Source: Pseudomonadota bacterium
Lineage (GTDB): Bacteria; Desulfobacterota; Desulfobulbia; Desulfobulbales; Desulfocapsaceae
DNA length: 64,000 nt
Direction of reading: 5' to 3'
Assembly (NCBI GenBank): GCA_018820855.1
Contig: JAHJNL010000089.1
Span: forward strand, 35,151-99,150
The notes beneath the pieces are model-generated. The model made no database searches, was not told the DNA's origin, and saw only the letters and a list, made by a program, of their open reading frames with translations. The position numbers were made by a program, and so were the translations under genes. Of the stretch, positions 29,206 to 39,191 are shown piece by piece (positions within the stretch are counted from its first letter, which is position 1; every line of letters starts with the position of its first letter).

Positions 29206-29781
29206 TCAGGCGTTCCCAACAAAGTCACGATAAGTTGAAATATCAATGCCATAAAGTGCTGCGGCCTGCCTCCATTTCATTTCATCCGGTACATCAAAGA
29301 TGATGGAATCCTGGGCTGGAATGGTTAGCCACCCCTGGGTCACAAGTTCCCTTTCCAGCTGTCCTGGTCCCCATCCGGCATAACCAACGATAAAAAGAAA
29401 CTTTTCAGGACCGCGCTGATAGGCAATATCTTCCAATACCTTATTTTCTCGAGACAGGTAGACAGTAGGACTGATCTCGATCTGTTGTTCTGCAGAATAA
29501 TCGGATTGGTACAGAATAAAGCCGGAACTCATCTCCACCGGTCCGCCCATATAGACGGGAGCCGACATGTCCGGTGGAACCGGAAGACCGTTGGTAAGAA
29601 GCACTTCATCTAAAGTCAGCAGAGGATTCGGCTTGTTTATGGCTACCCCCATTGCCCCTTCATGATTATGAGCACAGATATAGATCACCTGTTCAGAAAA
29701 GCGAGGATCCGGCATCTGCGGTGTAGAGAGGAGAAAAGAGCCAGTTAATGAATCTATTACTAAATTTTGCTTATCTTTCAT
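29206..29781 (-). CDS. YqgE/AlgH family protein
   Basis: UPF0301 protein of 191 residues, the standard size. The start is LTGSFLLSTPQMPDPRFSEQVIYIC, then GAMGVAINKP, YMGGPV and FIVGYAGWGPGQLERE. The molecular role is not established, although AlgH was named from alginate regulation. First gene of a yqgE, ykgJ-like, rlmH group. It diverges from glgB. Confidence 0.93.
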   Translation of the reverse strand: MKDKQNLVIDSLTGSFLLSTPQMPDPRFSEQVIYICAHNHEGAMGVAINKPNPLLTLDEVLLTNGLPVPPDMSAPVYMGGPVEMSSGFILYQSDYSAEQQIEISPTVYLSRENKVLEDIAYQRGPEKFLFIVGYAGWGPGQLERELVTQGWLTIPAQDSIIFDVPDEMKWRQAAALYGIDISTYRDFVGNA

Positions 29782-30012
29782 CTATTTTTCCGATTATGGC
29801 GCTCAATTATCTTTTTTTCAAAAAAGCACAATAGCAGATATCTCCAAGATGCGTCAAGCAGAGTAACAAATGATGCAATCTTCTTTTTATCACTATAGAA
29901 TTCCCATCTCATTCATACTTTACACTATATTTTCCTGCACGAATTTGATATTCTGATTACAATAAATTTCATTTTCGCCTCAGAATAAGAAGTCTCCGCC
30001 TTACAGGAAACT

Positions 30013-32214
30013 ATGAACGAACAAATAGATCGTCTGCTTCGCGCAGAACATTATGATCCTTTTCAGATCCTAGGTGTCCATTTCAGCGGAAAGGACAAGC
30101 GTACCGCCATTTTTCGCTGTTTTCAACCCCATGCCCGGAGTGTTGATCTTCTTATTGATAATCAGGTTATCTCCATGACGAAGGTGAGAGCAGAAGGACT
30201 CTTTGAAAGCTCTCTCGACAGGAAAAATGTCGCAGACAGCAACCTCGATCCTTACAATTATCAGTATAAAATCACCTACTATGATGACGTCGTTCAAATA
30301 ATCAACGACCCCTATCGTTTTTTGCCGGTTCTTGGAGAACAGGACCAGTTTCTCTTTAATTTTGGCACAAACTATGAGCTCTACAAGCACATGGGAGCCC
30401 AGCCAGGCAGCTATTCTCACATCGAAGGAACAATTTTCCGGGTCTGGGCACCATCTGCCTCCAGGGTCTCTATTCTTGGCAACTTCAACGGCTGGGACGG
30501 CAGAGTCCATCCCATGCGTAATCTCGGAAGTTCTGGAATCTGGGAGCTGTTCCTTCCCGGTATTAAGGAAAACGAACTCTATAAATTTGAGATCCGAACA
30601 CAGCGGGGAGAGATCCTGGTTAAATCAGACCCCTTCCAGTTTTGGGGAGAACTGCGTCCCAAAACCGCTTCTGCCGTCCGCTATCTCAATCACTATCAAT
30701 GGCATGACCAAGCATGGCAGGAAGCCAAACAAAAGGGCTCGCCCTATGACCGCCCAATGTCCATCTACGAGGTCCATCCAGGATCCTGGCAGCGGGACCC
30801 TTCTCAGCCAGACAGGTTTCTCACCTTCAAAGAACTTGCCGAAAAGCTGATCCCTTATGTCAAAAAACTGGGGTTTACCCATATAGAACTGATGCCGGTT
30901 ATGGAACACCCCTTAGATGAATCCTGGGGGTACCAGGTTACCGGTCCATTCAGCATGACCAGCAGATACGGAACCCCAGAAGATTTCATGTATTTTGTTG
31001 ATGCCTGTCATCAGGCAGATATCGCGGTTATCCTTGACTGGGTCCCAGCCCATTTTCCAACAGATACGCACAGCCTGGCAAGATTTGACGGGACCGCTCT
31101 TTTTGAACATGAAGATCCCAGAAAAGGTGCACACCCTGAATGGGGAACATTTATCTACAATTATGGCCGAAGAGAGGTAAGTAACTTTCTCATTGCCAAT
31201 GCCCTCTTCTGGCTGGATATGTACCATATCGACGGCCTGCGTGTAGATGCCGTTGCTTCAATGCTCTATCTTGACTATTCACGCAAAGAAGGAGAATGGC
31301 TCCCTAATGCCTATGGCGGCAGAGAAAACCTGGAGGCTATTGAATTCATCAAGCATCTCAACTCAATCATCTATGATAAGTACCCTGGAACTCTGATGAT
31401 TGCAGAGGAGTCCACCAGTTTTTACGGTGTTTCCAAACCGGCTGATGCCGGAGGACTCGGTTTCGGTTTCAAATGGAACATGGGCTGGATGAACGACATC
31501 CTGAGCTATTTCGAGCAAGACCCCCTCTATCGAAAATACCATCACAACAGCCTCACTTTTTCCATTATGTATGCCTTTTCCGAGAACTTCATCCTGCCCA
31601 TGTCACACGATGAAGTGGTTCATGGCAAACGGTCGCTCCTCAATAAAATGCCGGGAGATCTCTGGCAAAAATTTGCCAACCTCAGGCTTCTGCTTCTGAC
31701 CATGTGGATGCATCCAGGGAAAAAACTGCTTTTTATGGGAGGGGAATTCGGCCAGTGCAATGAATGGTATTGCAAGCAAAGTTTAGATTTTCACCTCCTC
31801 CAGGAAAACGAAATGCATGCTGAACTGTTAAATTTCATGCAGGATCTTAATTCAATTTACAGAAGCAATGCCAGTCTCTGGGAACAGGATTTCACCCCCG
31901 ATGGATTTCAGTGGATGGACCTGGAAGACAGGGAAAACTCGATCATCTCCTATGCACGCTATGCAAAAGATCGTAAGGATCACTTGGTGTGCTTACTTAA
32001 TTTCACGCCACAGACCTTTTATGACTACAAAATGGGACTGCCCACCGACTCAAACTACGAACAGATTTTCTGCTCGGATCACAGTCGATTCGGTGGAAGC
32101 GATGCGACCAACAAGACCATTTACAAACCCATTGCTGAACCCTTTGCCCAGGCACCGTATCATGCTCATGTAGCGGTGCCTCCCCTTGCCGGGATCATTT
32201 TAAAGCCCTGCTGA
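30013..32214 (+). CDS. glgB: 1,4-alpha-glucan branching enzyme
   Basis: Introduces alpha-1,6 branches in glycogen. 733 residues, full length for GlgB with both N-terminal modules: an N1 domain (residues 1-110, DPFQILGVH) and a CBM48 (about 115-215, FRVWAPSASRVSILGNFNGWDG). The GH13 core has DWVPAHFPTD, the nucleophile block GLRVDAVASMLYLDYSR, the acid/base AEEST and the MSHDEVVHGKRS motif. The ribosome site AGGA precedes the ATG. No other glycogen gene is adjacent. Confidence 0.97.
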   Translation: MNEQIDRLLRAEHYDPFQILGVHFSGKDKRTAIFRCFQPHARSVDLLIDNQVISMTKVRAEGLFESSLDRKNVADSNLDPYNYQYKITYYDDVVQIINDPYRFLPVLGEQDQFLFNFGTNYELYKHMGAQPGSYSHIEGTIFRVWAPSASRVSILGNFNGWDGRVHPMRNLGSSGIWELFLPGIKENELYKFEIRTQRGEILVKSDPFQFWGELRPKTASAVRYLNHYQWHDQAWQEAKQKGSPYDRPMSIYEVHPGSWQRDPSQPDRFLTFKELAEKLIPYVKKLGFTHIELMPVMEHPLDESWGYQVTGPFSMTSRYGTPEDFMYFVDACHQADIAVILDWVPAHFPTDTHSLARFDGTALFEHEDPRKGAHPEWGTFIYNYGRREVSNFLIANALFWLDMYHIDGLRVDAVASMLYLDYSRKEGEWLPNAYGGRENLEAIEFIKHLNSIIYDKYPGTLMIAEESTSFYGVSKPADAGGLGFGFKWNMGWMNDILSYFEQDPLYRKYHHNSLTFSIMYAFSENFILPMSHDEVVHGKRSLLNKMPGDLWQKFANLRLLLLTMWMHPGKKLLFMGGEFGQCNEWYCKQSLDFHLLQENEMHAELLNFMQDLNSIYRSNASLWEQDFTPDGFQWMDLEDRENSIISYARYAKDRKDHLVCLLNFTPQTFYDYKMGLPTDSNYEQIFCSDHSRFGGSDATNKTIYKPIAEPFAQAPYHAHVAVPPLAGIILKPC

Positions 32215-32238
32215 ACAACGTTAAATACGGAAGCAAAT

Positions 32239-32433
32239 ATGTCATCACAGCACCCAACCCAATGCCAGGGAGACAAGAAAAAACATGCCTTGGCCGAACT
32301 CGCGGATCTTCTCAAAAAGCATCCTGAAAAAACCAGAAAGAGCCTCTTGCAGGAAGTACAAATAAAATTTGACCTGACTCCAAAAGAATGCGAATTTCTG
32401 AACAAAAACTTTCAAGGTGGTCAACACGTATAA
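32239..32433 (+). CDS. Small hypothetical protein
   Basis: A 64-residue, lysine-rich soluble protein starting 24 bases after glgB, with GGAAG a few bases before its ATG. The middle looks helical (ALAELADLLKKHPEKTRKSLLQEVQIKFDL). No family is recognised. Position and ribosome site favour it over the overlapping minus-strand frame. It may be cotranscribed with glgB. Confidence 0.55.
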   Translation: MSSQHPTQCQGDKKKHALAELADLLKKHPEKTRKSLLQEVQIKFDLTPKECEFLNKNFQGGQHV

Positions 32434-32559
32434 CAGTTTTCCCCTTGCCAGTACGACAATACTGATTATCTTTTAAAAGTATGTAAAAAAAATCAGGTAT
32501 TCGCTTAGAAAACAGCAGCTTGCCTTGGCAAATCAGCTACAGGAGACAAAGGGGAAAAC

Positions 32560-33228
32560 ATGGATGCGTATCAGCAACTTATTACCACAGTAGCCTTGAC
32601 CATGGGAACTGCTTGGGCAGCCGGGATCAATCTCTATGCAACCATTGCTGTCCTTGGCTTTCTCGGTCTGAGTGGAAACATTGTGTTACCGGAACAACTC
32701 TTGGTGCTTCAGGATCCAATGGTTGTTGGTGCTGCAGCATTCATGTACATGATAGAGTTTTTCGTCGATAAAACACCAGGAGTAGATACCGCCTGGGATA
32801 CTGTTCATTCCTTTATCCGCATCCCTGCCGGAGTTCTTCTCGCAGCCGGGGCAATAGGAGAAGTCAATCCTAGTATGGTTATTGTTGCAGGTGTCCTTGG
32901 AGGAGGGGTCGCGGCCACGACTCACACAATCAAGGCAGGCACCAGGGTGCTGATCAACACCTCGCCAGAACCGTTTACCAACTGGACCGCGTCTGTTCTG
33001 GAAGATATTACTGTCGTTGCAGGATTATGGGCAGCATTGCACTACCCTTTAGCCTTTCTCATCTTCTTTGTCGCCTTTCTGCTGGCGGCCGTGTGGATCC
33101 TGCCAAAAATATGGACAGGGATAAAAACTGTTTTTCATGGCCTGCTTGCCTTTTTCTCACGCAAAACCCCACCGCCACCAACACCTGGCGACCACAAGAC
33201 CGGACCAAAGGAACTTCCCTTATCCTGA
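32560..33228 (+). CDS. DUF4126-like multi-pass membrane protein
   Basis: A 222-residue inner-membrane protein with about five hydrophobic segments. The start (GTAWAAGINLYATIAVLGFLG) and the internal EFFVDKTPGVDTAWDTVHSFIR and GGGVAATTHTIKAGTRVLIN match the DUF4126 family. The function is unknown. The C-terminal tail is proline/lysine-rich and cytoplasmic (SRKTPPPPTPGDHK). It converges with the histidine kinase gene. Confidence 0.8.
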   Translation: MDAYQQLITTVALTMGTAWAAGINLYATIAVLGFLGLSGNIVLPEQLLVLQDPMVVGAAAFMYMIEFFVDKTPGVDTAWDTVHSFIRIPAGVLLAAGAIGEVNPSMVIVAGVLGGGVAATTHTIKAGTRVLINTSPEPFTNWTASVLEDITVVAGLWAALHYPLAFLIFFVAFLLAAVWILPKIWTGIKTVFHGLLAFFSRKTPPPPTPGDHKTGPKELPLS

Positions 33229-33282
33229 AAAGAATTATTGTACAAGCCAAGGTGGCCTCAACACGTGGCAGGAGCAACAGAC

Positions 33283-35109
33283 TCAGCAGGGAATATTCAC
33301 AATCACTGAAGTTCCCTGGCCCTGCTGTGACACGACCTTAATACTTCCTCCGTGCTCTTCCACGATTTTTGCGGACATGGCAAGCCCTAACCCTGTGCCC
33401 TCAGGTTTTGTGGTGAAATAGGGATCAAACACCCTGCCTAGACTTTCAGGCGCTATACCGCAACCGCTATCACTGACTTTAATCTCCACCATATCGCCAA
33501 CCGCCACCGCTGCTACCGTCAGCCATCCTCCTTGCTCCATTGCCTGGATACCATTAAGGAAAAGATTAAGAAAGACCTGATTTAACTTATCCTCGTCGGC
33601 GAGTACTTTGGGCAAAGATTCTTGAAAGGATGAAATAACCTCGACTCCAACTGCCTCAGCATCAATACGAATCAACGACACAGCCTTCTGCAATATCTCC
33701 TCGATATCAACAGTCTTTTTCAAGAGCTTTTGAGGTCGTGCATAGTCCAGCAGTTCACAAATACTTCTATTCAGGCGCTCCACCTCCTGAACCAAAATAT
33801 CTGCGGTTTCCGTATCATTATTTTTCCCTGTAAATCTTGATCGCAAAAGAAGGGCAAGCCCTTTGATGGAGCTCAACGGATTACGCAGTTCATGAGCGAC
33901 TCCCGCTGCCATTTTTCCGAGAGCAGCAAGGCGCTCGCTCCTTCTCAACTCCTGCTCAAGCTTTTTTACCTGGCTGAGATCCTGTATCATCAGGAGAGTC
34001 CCAACAAATTTCTCATCCCTGTCAATAATGGCCACGCGATTGAGATGCAGGGTACGGGAAACTCCCTCCTCAAGGACAATCTGAATCTCTTTCTGGAAAG
34101 GTATCCCAGGGCTCTCGCCTCCTCCTGCAAAGGGTTCCCCTAATTCTGGAGTCAGAACAACGCTCGGATCTCCCCCTATCGCCTTTTTTTCGGGAATACC
34201 TGTCAACTCCTGGGAAAATTGATTATACAGGACAATCCGTCCCGCATTGTTAGTAGCAATGAGCCCTACGGGGAGGGAAGATATGAGAATGTCACGAAAA
34301 GCCTCTACTCGCCTCAACCTGGACTGGGATCCCTTCAGGCCTTCCAGCGTCAATATTGAAAGCCATCCACCTACTCCGACAAGAAGAAGGACAATGGAGA
34401 GAATGACTATTTCAAGTTTCTTCCGCCCCAGAGATTTATTGAATTGATCCAGATCCAATTCAACTAAGATAAAAATCTTTTTACTGTTCAGTTTTTCCAG
34501 TTGAATGATCCAGTCCGGATTCAATGCCTGATGCTGCCTCATCCTTTCAAACATTTCGCCTCCTTGATGGGGATTAACCATTCGTGAACCGAAATTATTC
34601 AAAAAATACTTACCCAAAGGGGAAAACATGGCCGCAACCTGAAAAACAGCTCGATCTTCGTCTTCACCGATATGATAACGAAACCTTCCATTGTCAGGAG
34701 TTTCTCCATTCAGGGTGGAAAGAAAATAGCGAGTCTGCACTGAAACCTGGCGATTACACTCAACAGGAGCAGAGCATGCCTGGATAATGCCTTCAGCATC
34801 CACCAAAGCGAGAAAACGTACACCGGGATGCTCCGAAGCATGTTCCAAAACACGCTGTACATGCTCAGGCCACAGATTGAGTATGTCCTGACCGGCTCGA
34901 AGTCCGTTAATAAGTGAACTTCTGGCGCTGGAAGAGACGAAACGGATAAGAGTTGTACCTTTCTCCAGAAGAATATCAGCCATCAATGCCTTATCACGCC
35001 GGTAGTTATTGACGGCAAAGACACCAATTATAAGGGCCAGAAGACCACAGGCCGCAGCTAAAACCCAGGGAGAGACATGGGCAAGACGCTGTTTTTTTAT
35101 GATTCGCAT
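33283..35109 (-). CDS. Membrane sensor histidine kinase with PAS domain
   Basis: A 608-residue two-component sensor: TM1 about 14-34, a periplasmic domain of about 190 residues with two cysteines (CSAPVEC), TM2 about 232-252, a PAS domain (270-380; DILISSLPVGLIATNNAGRIV), then HisKA with phospho-acceptor His406 (GVAHELRNPLSSIKG). The ATPase domain follows (NLFLNGIQAM, DSGCGIAPE, GTGLGLAMS). It resembles ZraS/AtoS-type kinases that usually pair with sigma54 regulators, but no response regulator is next to it. Its start lies inside the end of the upstream gene (13-base overlap at 35097-35109), so the two are coupled. Confidence 0.93.
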   Translation of the reverse strand: MRIIKKQRLAHVSPWVLAAACGLLALIIGVFAVNNYRRDKALMADILLEKGTTLIRFVSSSARSSLINGLRAGQDILNLWPEHVQRVLEHASEHPGVRFLALVDAEGIIQACSAPVECNRQVSVQTRYFLSTLNGETPDNGRFRYHIGEDEDRAVFQVAAMFSPLGKYFLNNFGSRMVNPHQGGEMFERMRQHQALNPDWIIQLEKLNSKKIFILVELDLDQFNKSLGRKKLEIVILSIVLLLVGVGGWLSILTLEGLKGSQSRLRRVEAFRDILISSLPVGLIATNNAGRIVLYNQFSQELTGIPEKKAIGGDPSVVLTPELGEPFAGGGESPGIPFQKEIQIVLEEGVSRTLHLNRVAIIDRDEKFVGTLLMIQDLSQVKKLEQELRRSERLAALGKMAAGVAHELRNPLSSIKGLALLLRSRFTGKNNDTETADILVQEVERLNRSICELLDYARPQKLLKKTVDIEEILQKAVSLIRIDAEAVGVEVISSFQESLPKVLADEDKLNQVFLNLFLNGIQAMEQGGWLTVAAVAVGDMVEIKVSDSGCGIAPESLGRVFDPYFTTKPEGTGLGLAMSAKIVEEHGGSIKVVSQQGQGTSVIVNIPC

Positions 35110-36806
35110 ACAGCCGGCGGCAGAGGATTAACGATTTTCTCAAGAAACACTCTGGTAATCATATAGGTGGGTGCTATTCCTTCAACTCCCATTGAGCCAG
35201 AGGCCAGTGTCTGCCCACTGTGGAGAGGATTGTCCGATGCATAATAGGCATATCTGGTCTTTACCTTTCTTGAAATATGTCCCTGGATAATCGCAGCACT
35301 GATGGCCCGTTGATAATGCCCCCCTTCCATTTCAAGTCCCACAGCCTTCCAGTTAGATGTATGAAATTTTTCAAGGACATCCCGATTCTGTAATGATGTC
35401 CCTAACACTGTGACCATGGGGCCTATATGAATAGGATACCCCTCATCAAAATCTTTGATATCAAGATCGTTATCGACAATATAATTATTCGTTGTTCCTT
35501 CCATGACATGGGCCGTGGCAAGCATGATATCCCCTTTATTGCCAGGCAGAGTTCCAGCCTTGCCCATGACACTGATGGATACAATATGAAAAGTCACGGT
35601 CTTTCCATTCTGGCGATAAGGGCAAAGCAGCTCATCAAAGATATCAAAGGCCTGAGTTCCAAAGGCATAATCAATTACCAAAATAACAGGTTGCTCTTTT
35701 TCCAGATAGTTAAAGTCACATTGGATACTTTCATGGAGGTTAAAGGGGATGTTTCTTGCGGTATCTATAATCATAACATCAATAGTGGATTCTGAGGTAT
35801 CCACAAAAGAACTGAAACCGTAGTCTGCGGCATAAGCGTTGATCTCCTTGTCAAAATCCCGAATATCCGCGACCATATCATAGAGATCTTCCGAAACAGT
35901 CCTTCCGTTTTTCTTGAGATATCCGGCCCCATAAAAGATGTTTTTCATGGAGTGCATGTTGGCACTAACAACATGGATCGGCCTGTCCTGCAACCCACGG
36001 TCACAGATATGCTGTTTGACATTTTTGGCCCAGAGAGAAGCGTACTTGTGATGCCCTATCATCTCCTGCAGGGAAGGGGTAAAGTAAATGGTGAGCAGGT
36101 CATCTATGGATTTTGTTTCCTCAATCACCTTTTGCCCCATTGAATGGATTATTGAAAATAATCCATTATTACTGTTTTCTTTTTTATTATGATGGAGCTC
36201 AAGAGATTCATAACAATCCCTGGTTTCACGATAGGTCCTTCCGACAATGATGGAAAGATTCCAGATAGCCTGATCCAGCTCTGCTCCTTCTAACAGATGT
36301 TGCTGGGTTGCAGCATTCTTGAGGTCATGCCATTCAGAACAGGTTTCACCTTCTTTATTGCAAATCTGTCCATGAATTTTTTGTGCCTCTATATTGAGAA
36401 AGGTAATATGGGTGAGGATATCATATATTTCAGTTAAGCCACGGCTGATAACAAAACAGATTTCTTTCTCAGAGACGATATAAGACAGTCTTCTCCTCTT
36501 CAGGGGAGTAACTTTCTCAAATGAGGTATCGTGAAAATCTTCATCAGCCGTTAAAATAATCCGATTACACCTTTCTATCCCTCTGGGCATTCGATCCATG
36601 ACATATTCAAGCCCCTTGAGTTCCACTATTCGCGGGTCACTCATCGTCCCGTATATCTCAGGATTAAAGAGCTTCAGAGATTCTGCCAACTTCTCACCGG
36701 ATTTCCCTGAAGGTTTATAGTATCCACGTAAAATCAGGGCATCAGCCATTGTCTTAAAGGTGCGTATTGCCAGTCGTGCCCGCTGTGATTTTGAAAGCTC
36801 TTCCAT
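35097..36806 (-). CDS. Unknown protein with nucleoside-phosphorylase-like C-terminal half
   Basis: A 569-residue soluble protein that I cannot assign to a named enzyme. The N-terminal half (1-300) is helical, with two CxxxxxC-like pairs (ICNKEGETC). The C-terminal half (from about 300) reads like a purine-nucleoside-phosphorylase/MTAN fold: a beta strand VTFHIVSISVMGKAG, then KGDIMLATAHVMEG, and near 510 the block VGLEMEGGHYQRA. That block resembles the ribose-binding E-M-E motif of that superfamily. The gene ends inside the start of the histidine kinase, giving a coupled pair. A phosphorylase/hydrolase, a sensor of nucleosides or a non-catalytic relative are all possible. Confidence 0.7.
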   Translation of the reverse strand: MEELSKSQRARLAIRTFKTMADALILRGYYKPSGKSGEKLAESLKLFNPEIYGTMSDPRIVELKGLEYVMDRMPRGIERCNRIILTADEDFHDTSFEKVTPLKRRRLSYIVSEKEICFVISRGLTEIYDILTHITFLNIEAQKIHGQICNKEGETCSEWHDLKNAATQQHLLEGAELDQAIWNLSIIVGRTYRETRDCYESLELHHNKKENSNNGLFSIIHSMGQKVIEETKSIDDLLTIYFTPSLQEMIGHHKYASLWAKNVKQHICDRGLQDRPIHVVSANMHSMKNIFYGAGYLKKNGRTVSEDLYDMVADIRDFDKEINAYAADYGFSSFVDTSESTIDVMIIDTARNIPFNLHESIQCDFNYLEKEQPVILVIDYAFGTQAFDIFDELLCPYRQNGKTVTFHIVSISVMGKAGTLPGNKGDIMLATAHVMEGTTNNYIVDNDLDIKDFDEGYPIHIGPMVTVLGTSLQNRDVLEKFHTSNWKAVGLEMEGGHYQRAISAAIIQGHISRKVKTRYAYYASDNPLHSGQTLASGSMGVEGIAPTYMITRVFLEKIVNPLPPAVCES

Positions 36807-36989
36807 AGTAAACTCCAGTAAAAAAAACTCGGCACTCTCTCAGAATAGCCAATGGATCTCTTGTCTCTGTATTTTAACGTATTACGACTAAGGCTTCCAT
36901 GAATCTTTTCCCTTATATGTATGCAATGAAAAGATACACCAAAGAGAAAAGGAAAATGGCAAGGATGGGAGTACGAGGGGGAGGGAAAA

Positions 36990-37026
36990 AAAAAGGGGTA
37001 AACCGTAACACGGCTTACCCCTTTTT
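36990..37026. terminator. Strong bidirectional terminator after the csp gene
   Basis: AAAAAGGGGTAA pairs with TTACCCCTTTTT, extended by CCG/CGG around a TAACA loop. A and T runs on both sides make it work in either direction. It lies about 27 bases past the csp stop. Confidence 0.9.
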
Positions 37027-37052
37027 GAAACAGACAATAAAAATGTCTTAAA

Positions 37053-37253
37053 TCATATTTTACTCACGTTAGCTGCAGCAGGACCTTTAGGACCTTCAGT
37101 AATCTCAAACTGTACTCTGTCGCCTTCATTCAAGGTTTTAAAACCATCTGAAACAATAGCTGAGTAGTGAACAAATACATCTTTTCCACCATCCTGCTCC
37201 AGAAAACCGAATCCTTTAGCCTCATTAAACCATTTAACTGTGCCTTCTAACAT
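37053..37253 (-). CDS. Cold-shock domain protein (CspA family)
   Basis: A 66-residue single-stranded nucleic-acid-binding protein with the RNP1 motif KGFGFL and RNP2 motif VFVHYSAI. The N-terminus [14 protein letters not shown] and the length are typical. Members act as RNA chaperones. It has its own terminator at 36990 and a 290-base upstream region after gpmI that probably holds the promoter and a long leader. Confidence 0.97.
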   Translation of the reverse strand: MLEGTVKWFNEAKGFGFLEQDGGKDVFVHYSAIVSDGFKTLNEGDRVQFEITEGPKGPAAANVSKI

Positions 37254-37543
37254 AATAAACCTTGAACTCCTCAGTACTGATCAACTACGTGATCATGCTT
37301 TTTTCTTTTGTACAGCAACACATTAACTGCTAAATTTGCAGAAAAGGACAATTACTCAATTAATTCAAATTGCCACATTTTGTACCGTACAATTTATACG
37401 TATTTATATAATACTAGAGATAATTTTAAAAAACCATAAAAAAAACACGCTACAATCATATTTTTTTATTTCTGATAAGATATCAAAAAGATACGAGACT
37501 TTTTACATCAGTCCTCCTGAACTATTTACCGACCAGTCGCCGG
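37254..37543. promoter_or_regulatory. Upstream and leader region of the csp gene
   Basis: An AT-rich 290-base spacer between gpmI and csp. It holds two TGATCA palindromes six bases apart (37279-37284 and 37291-37296), which can form a leader hairpin, and a perfect TTGTAC/GTACAA dyad around one base (37380-37392). Ribosome-site candidates AAGG and GAGGAG precede the csp ATG. Cold-shock genes often have long regulatory leaders. The precise promoter is not determined. Confidence 0.4.
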
Positions 37544-39181
37544 TTATCCTTTTTTCTCTTTTAACTGCAAAAGTGATGGTTCGTAGTCTTCCGGAGCCTG
37601 AAATCCAAGAAGATTCATTACAGTTGCAGCAACATTGGCAAGCCCAGGTTCCTGCACCCCGCTCAGGGAAAACGAATTGACTTCGCTGAAATCCCTCACA
37701 ACAAAAGGTACAGGATTTCTGGTATGGGCGACCATTGCTGTTCGCACCCCTTTTTTCACGGTCCACATACAATCCGCATTTCCATGATCAGCAGTGATTA
37801 CAGCGATCCCTTCAGCCTTTTTTAATACCGGGAGCAATCGTTTCAACATGAGATCAACGGTTTCCACAGCAATTCGTACAGAGATCGGAACACCGGTATG
37901 ACCGACCATATCCCCGTTGGCAAAATTTAATCGGATAAATTTATATTGATGGCTTTCAATGGCATCTATCACGTGATCTGTGATCTCTGACGCCTTCATC
38001 CAGGGACGTAGATCAAAGGTGATTCTGTCAGATTCTATTTCAACATATTTTTCAAGCTGTTCATCAATGTATCCGGATTTATTACCATTCCAGAAATAGG
38101 TGACATGGCCGAACTTCTGAGTCTCCGAAATGGCATAAGATCTGACCCCTGCAGCACAAAGATATTCGCCAAGGGTCCTGCTTATAGACGGCGGTTCCAC
38201 CAGATAATGACTGGGTATCATGGCATCACCGTCATACTGCATTATTCCGCAATAAAAGACATCGGGTATTCGTTCTCTGTCAAACTCTTTGAAATCTGAT
38301 TCATCAAAGGCCCTGGAAAGTTCTATGGCTCGATCACCCCGAAAATTAAAGAGGATCACCGCATCACCATCTTCAATGGTCCCCACCGCCCTGCCGTCAC
38401 GCTTTATGACAAAACTGCCCATGTATTGATCGTTGAGATCAGGGTCTTCATCATAGTATGTTCTAATCGCCTCACAGGCCGAAGAGAACATTCGCCCCCT
38501 TCCCAGCACATGAGCCTGCCATCCTTTTTCTACAATCCTCCAATCGGCCTCATAACGATCCATGGTAACCACCATACGGCCACCACCGGATGCCATACAG
38601 TAATCCCTGCCTTCCTGCGACATATTGAGCAGCTTTTCTTCCAAGGGACCGAAATACTCAAGGGCTGTTTTGGGGCCCACATCCCGTCCATCCAACAATC
38701 CGTGAACCCGTACTTTTTTTATACCATTCTCCAGGCACTCATCCAACATCCTGTTGAGTTGCGCCACATGACTGTGAACGTTACCATCCGAGACCATACC
38801 AATAAAATGGAGAGTACCTCCGTTTTGGGTCCTCTGCAGCGCTTGTTTCCAGGCGTCTCCTTGAAAAATGGTACCTGACTGAAGAGCCTCGTTCACCAAT
38901 TTTGCCCCCTGGGAAAAGACCCTTCCCGCCCCCAATGCATTATGACCGACCTCGGAATTACCCATATCACCGTCAGAGGGTAATCCCACTGCCAGACCAT
39001 GTGCCTTGAGCCTGGTAACCAGGTTTCCCTGCAACAACTCATCGAGAACCGGGGTATACGCCATGAAAACCCCATCACTTTCATCGCGTGGGCCAATCCC
39101 CACACCATCCATAACAACTGTAACAACCGGACCGGGAAATGCTTTATAACCAGGAAGTGGACGAAGCGATAAATCAGACAT
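37544..39181 (-). CDS. gpmI: 2,3-bisphosphoglycerate-independent phosphoglycerate mutase
   Basis: Interconverts 3- and 2-phosphoglycerate, Mn-dependent. 545 residues from the ATG at 39181 (GAGGG seven bases upstream). An extension to a TTG at 39187 is possible. Motifs of the alkaline-phosphatase superfamily: VVMDGVGIGP, the catalytic serine block GDMGNSEVGHNALGAGRV, HGLLDGRDVGPK, RGDRAIELSRA and, near the end, ITADHGNADCM. It lies 10 bases after the HDOD gene, so it is cotranscribed with pilB-like and HDOD genes. Confidence 0.96.
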   Translation of the reverse strand: MSDLSLRPLPGYKAFPGPVVTVVMDGVGIGPRDESDGVFMAYTPVLDELLQGNLVTRLKAHGLAVGLPSDGDMGNSEVGHNALGAGRVFSQGAKLVNEALQSGTIFQGDAWKQALQRTQNGGTLHFIGMVSDGNVHSHVAQLNRMLDECLENGIKKVRVHGLLDGRDVGPKTALEYFGPLEEKLLNMSQEGRDYCMASGGGRMVVTMDRYEADWRIVEKGWQAHVLGRGRMFSSACEAIRTYYDEDPDLNDQYMGSFVIKRDGRAVGTIEDGDAVILFNFRGDRAIELSRAFDESDFKEFDRERIPDVFYCGIMQYDGDAMIPSHYLVEPPSISRTLGEYLCAAGVRSYAISETQKFGHVTYFWNGNKSGYIDEQLEKYVEIESDRITFDLRPWMKASEITDHVIDAIESHQYKFIRLNFANGDMVGHTGVPISVRIAVETVDLMLKRLLPVLKKAEGIAVITADHGNADCMWTVKKGVRTAMVAHTRNPVPFVVRDFSEVNSFSLSGVQEPGLANVAATVMNLLGFQAPEDYEPSLLQLKEKKG

Positions 39182-39191
39182 AAACAAGCCC

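Noticed and set aside
32166..32405. Minus-strand frame overlapping glgB end and the small plus-strand gene
   Set aside because: It overlaps the glgB coding end and has no ribosome site. The plus-strand ORF has both position and ribosome site.
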